The translations under genes were made by a program, and so were the position numbers. From an uncultured Flavobacteriia bacterium (GTDB taxonomy: Bacteria > Bacteroidota > Bacteroidia > Flavobacteriales_D > Crocinitomicaceae), in contig CAISOQ010000038.1 in assembly GCA_903887095.1 (NCBI GenBank), positions 1 through 6,642 of the forward strand: DNA of 6,642 bases, written 5' to 3'. Positions 6,364 through 6,642 of this stretch are shown piece after piece. Below the pieces are notes generated by a model. That model was not told the origin of the DNA. It ran no database searches and saw only the letters and a program-made list of their open reading frames with translations. Each line of letters starts with the position of its first letter. Within the stretch, counting starts at the first letter, position 1.

Positions 6364-6642
6364 ATGAAACGACAGACCGCTATCATTTTCTATTTATTAG
6401 GAATTTATGTTTTCCTGCAATTTGTATGGTGGGGATATCACCTCATCGAATTAACTGGCGAACTTAAAAAAGAACCCTCCATTGTTTCAAAGAGAGTTGC
6501 AATGATTTTGGGTGAAGGACTTGTTTTCTTCATCTTGCTCATCATCGGATTGTTTAAGATCAGATCTTCCATAAAGAAGGAGCTGAAACTTACAAAAAGT
6601 CAAAATAATTTTCTCTTATCTGTTACACATGAATTAAAAACA
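6364..6642 (+). CDS. Membrane sensor histidine kinase, N-terminal part (3' end outside the window)
   Basis: An open frame from the ATG at 6364 runs to the window edge without a stop, giving 93 residues. Two hydrophobic segments (about 5-27, TAIIFYLLGIYVFLQF and following, and about 47-66, ending FFILLIIGLFKI) flank a short, probably periplasmic stretch of about 20 residues. A charged linker (67-80) then leads straight into NNFLLSVTHELKT (81-93), the H-box of a HisKA dimerisation/phosphotransfer domain with His89 as the predicted phospho-acceptor. No HAMP domain fits between the second membrane segment and the H-box. The ATP-binding domain and any partner response regulator would lie beyond the window. 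With only about 20 residues outside the membrane, the kinase has no room for a folded periplasmic sensor and may sense within the membrane or through a partner. The 19-bp gap after purF, with no terminator visible, suggests co-transcription. There is no Shine-Dalgarno sequence. The family is secure; the signal is unknown. Confidence 0.88.
   Translation, partial: MKRQTAIIFYLLGIYVFLQFVWWGYHLIELTGELKKEPSIVSKRVAMILGEGLVFFILLIIGLFKIRSSIKKELKLTKSQNNFLLSVTHELKT

Noticed and set aside
1..6642. Signs of a mobile element, phage, CRISPR array or defence system.
   Set aside because: No transposase, integrase, direct-repeat array, tRNA attachment site or defence-family protein was seen. The genes look like stable chromosomal loci of a Bacteroidota genome.

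Overview
The window looks like chromosomal DNA of a member of the Bacteroidota, most likely a Flavobacteriales-type organism. Three things suggest this. The largest gene encodes a giant secreted protein ending in a gliding-motility-associated (CHU_C / type B) sorting domain of the type IX secretion system. The amidophosphoribosyltransferase is the long form I associate with this phylum. None of the three visible start codons has a convincing Shine-Dalgarno sequence, and one start is preceded by a perfect TAnnTTTG box, the -7 element of Bacteroidetes promoters. No composition was computed; by eye the DNA is moderately AT-rich throughout.

Layout: (1) positions 1-330, plus strand, the 3' end of a 3-hydroxyanthranilate 3,4-dioxygenase gene (kynurenine pathway), cut by the left edge. 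(2) Positions 348-4241, minus strand, convergent with the dioxygenase across a 17-bp gap: a 1297-residue secreted protein with a signal peptide, an N-terminal beta-rich domain, a seven-repeat SBBP-type beta-propeller, a PKD domain, five Cys-paired Ig-like repeats and a type IX sorting domain. (3) Positions 4242-4442, a 201-bp divergent intergenic region with a nested inverted repeat, a 12-bp perfect palindrome and the probable purF promoter. (4) Positions 4443-6344, plus strand, purF, the first committed step of de novo purine synthesis. (5) Positions 6364-6642, plus strand, the start of a membrane sensor histidine kinase 19 bp after purF and probably co-transcribed with it, cut by the right edge just after the phospho-acceptor histidine.

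Nothing indicates that these genes form one system. The dioxygenase and PurF are housekeeping or metabolic enzymes, the large protein is a surface or secreted product, and the kinase belongs to a signalling pathway whose other parts lie outside. I see no tRNA, rRNA, CRISPR array, insertion sequence or phage gene. I found no clearly new system. The points most worth checking are the purF start and promoter, the palindromic elements in the divergent region, the altered PRPP-loop region of PurF, the purF-kinase linkage, and the regular repeat architecture of the secreted protein.
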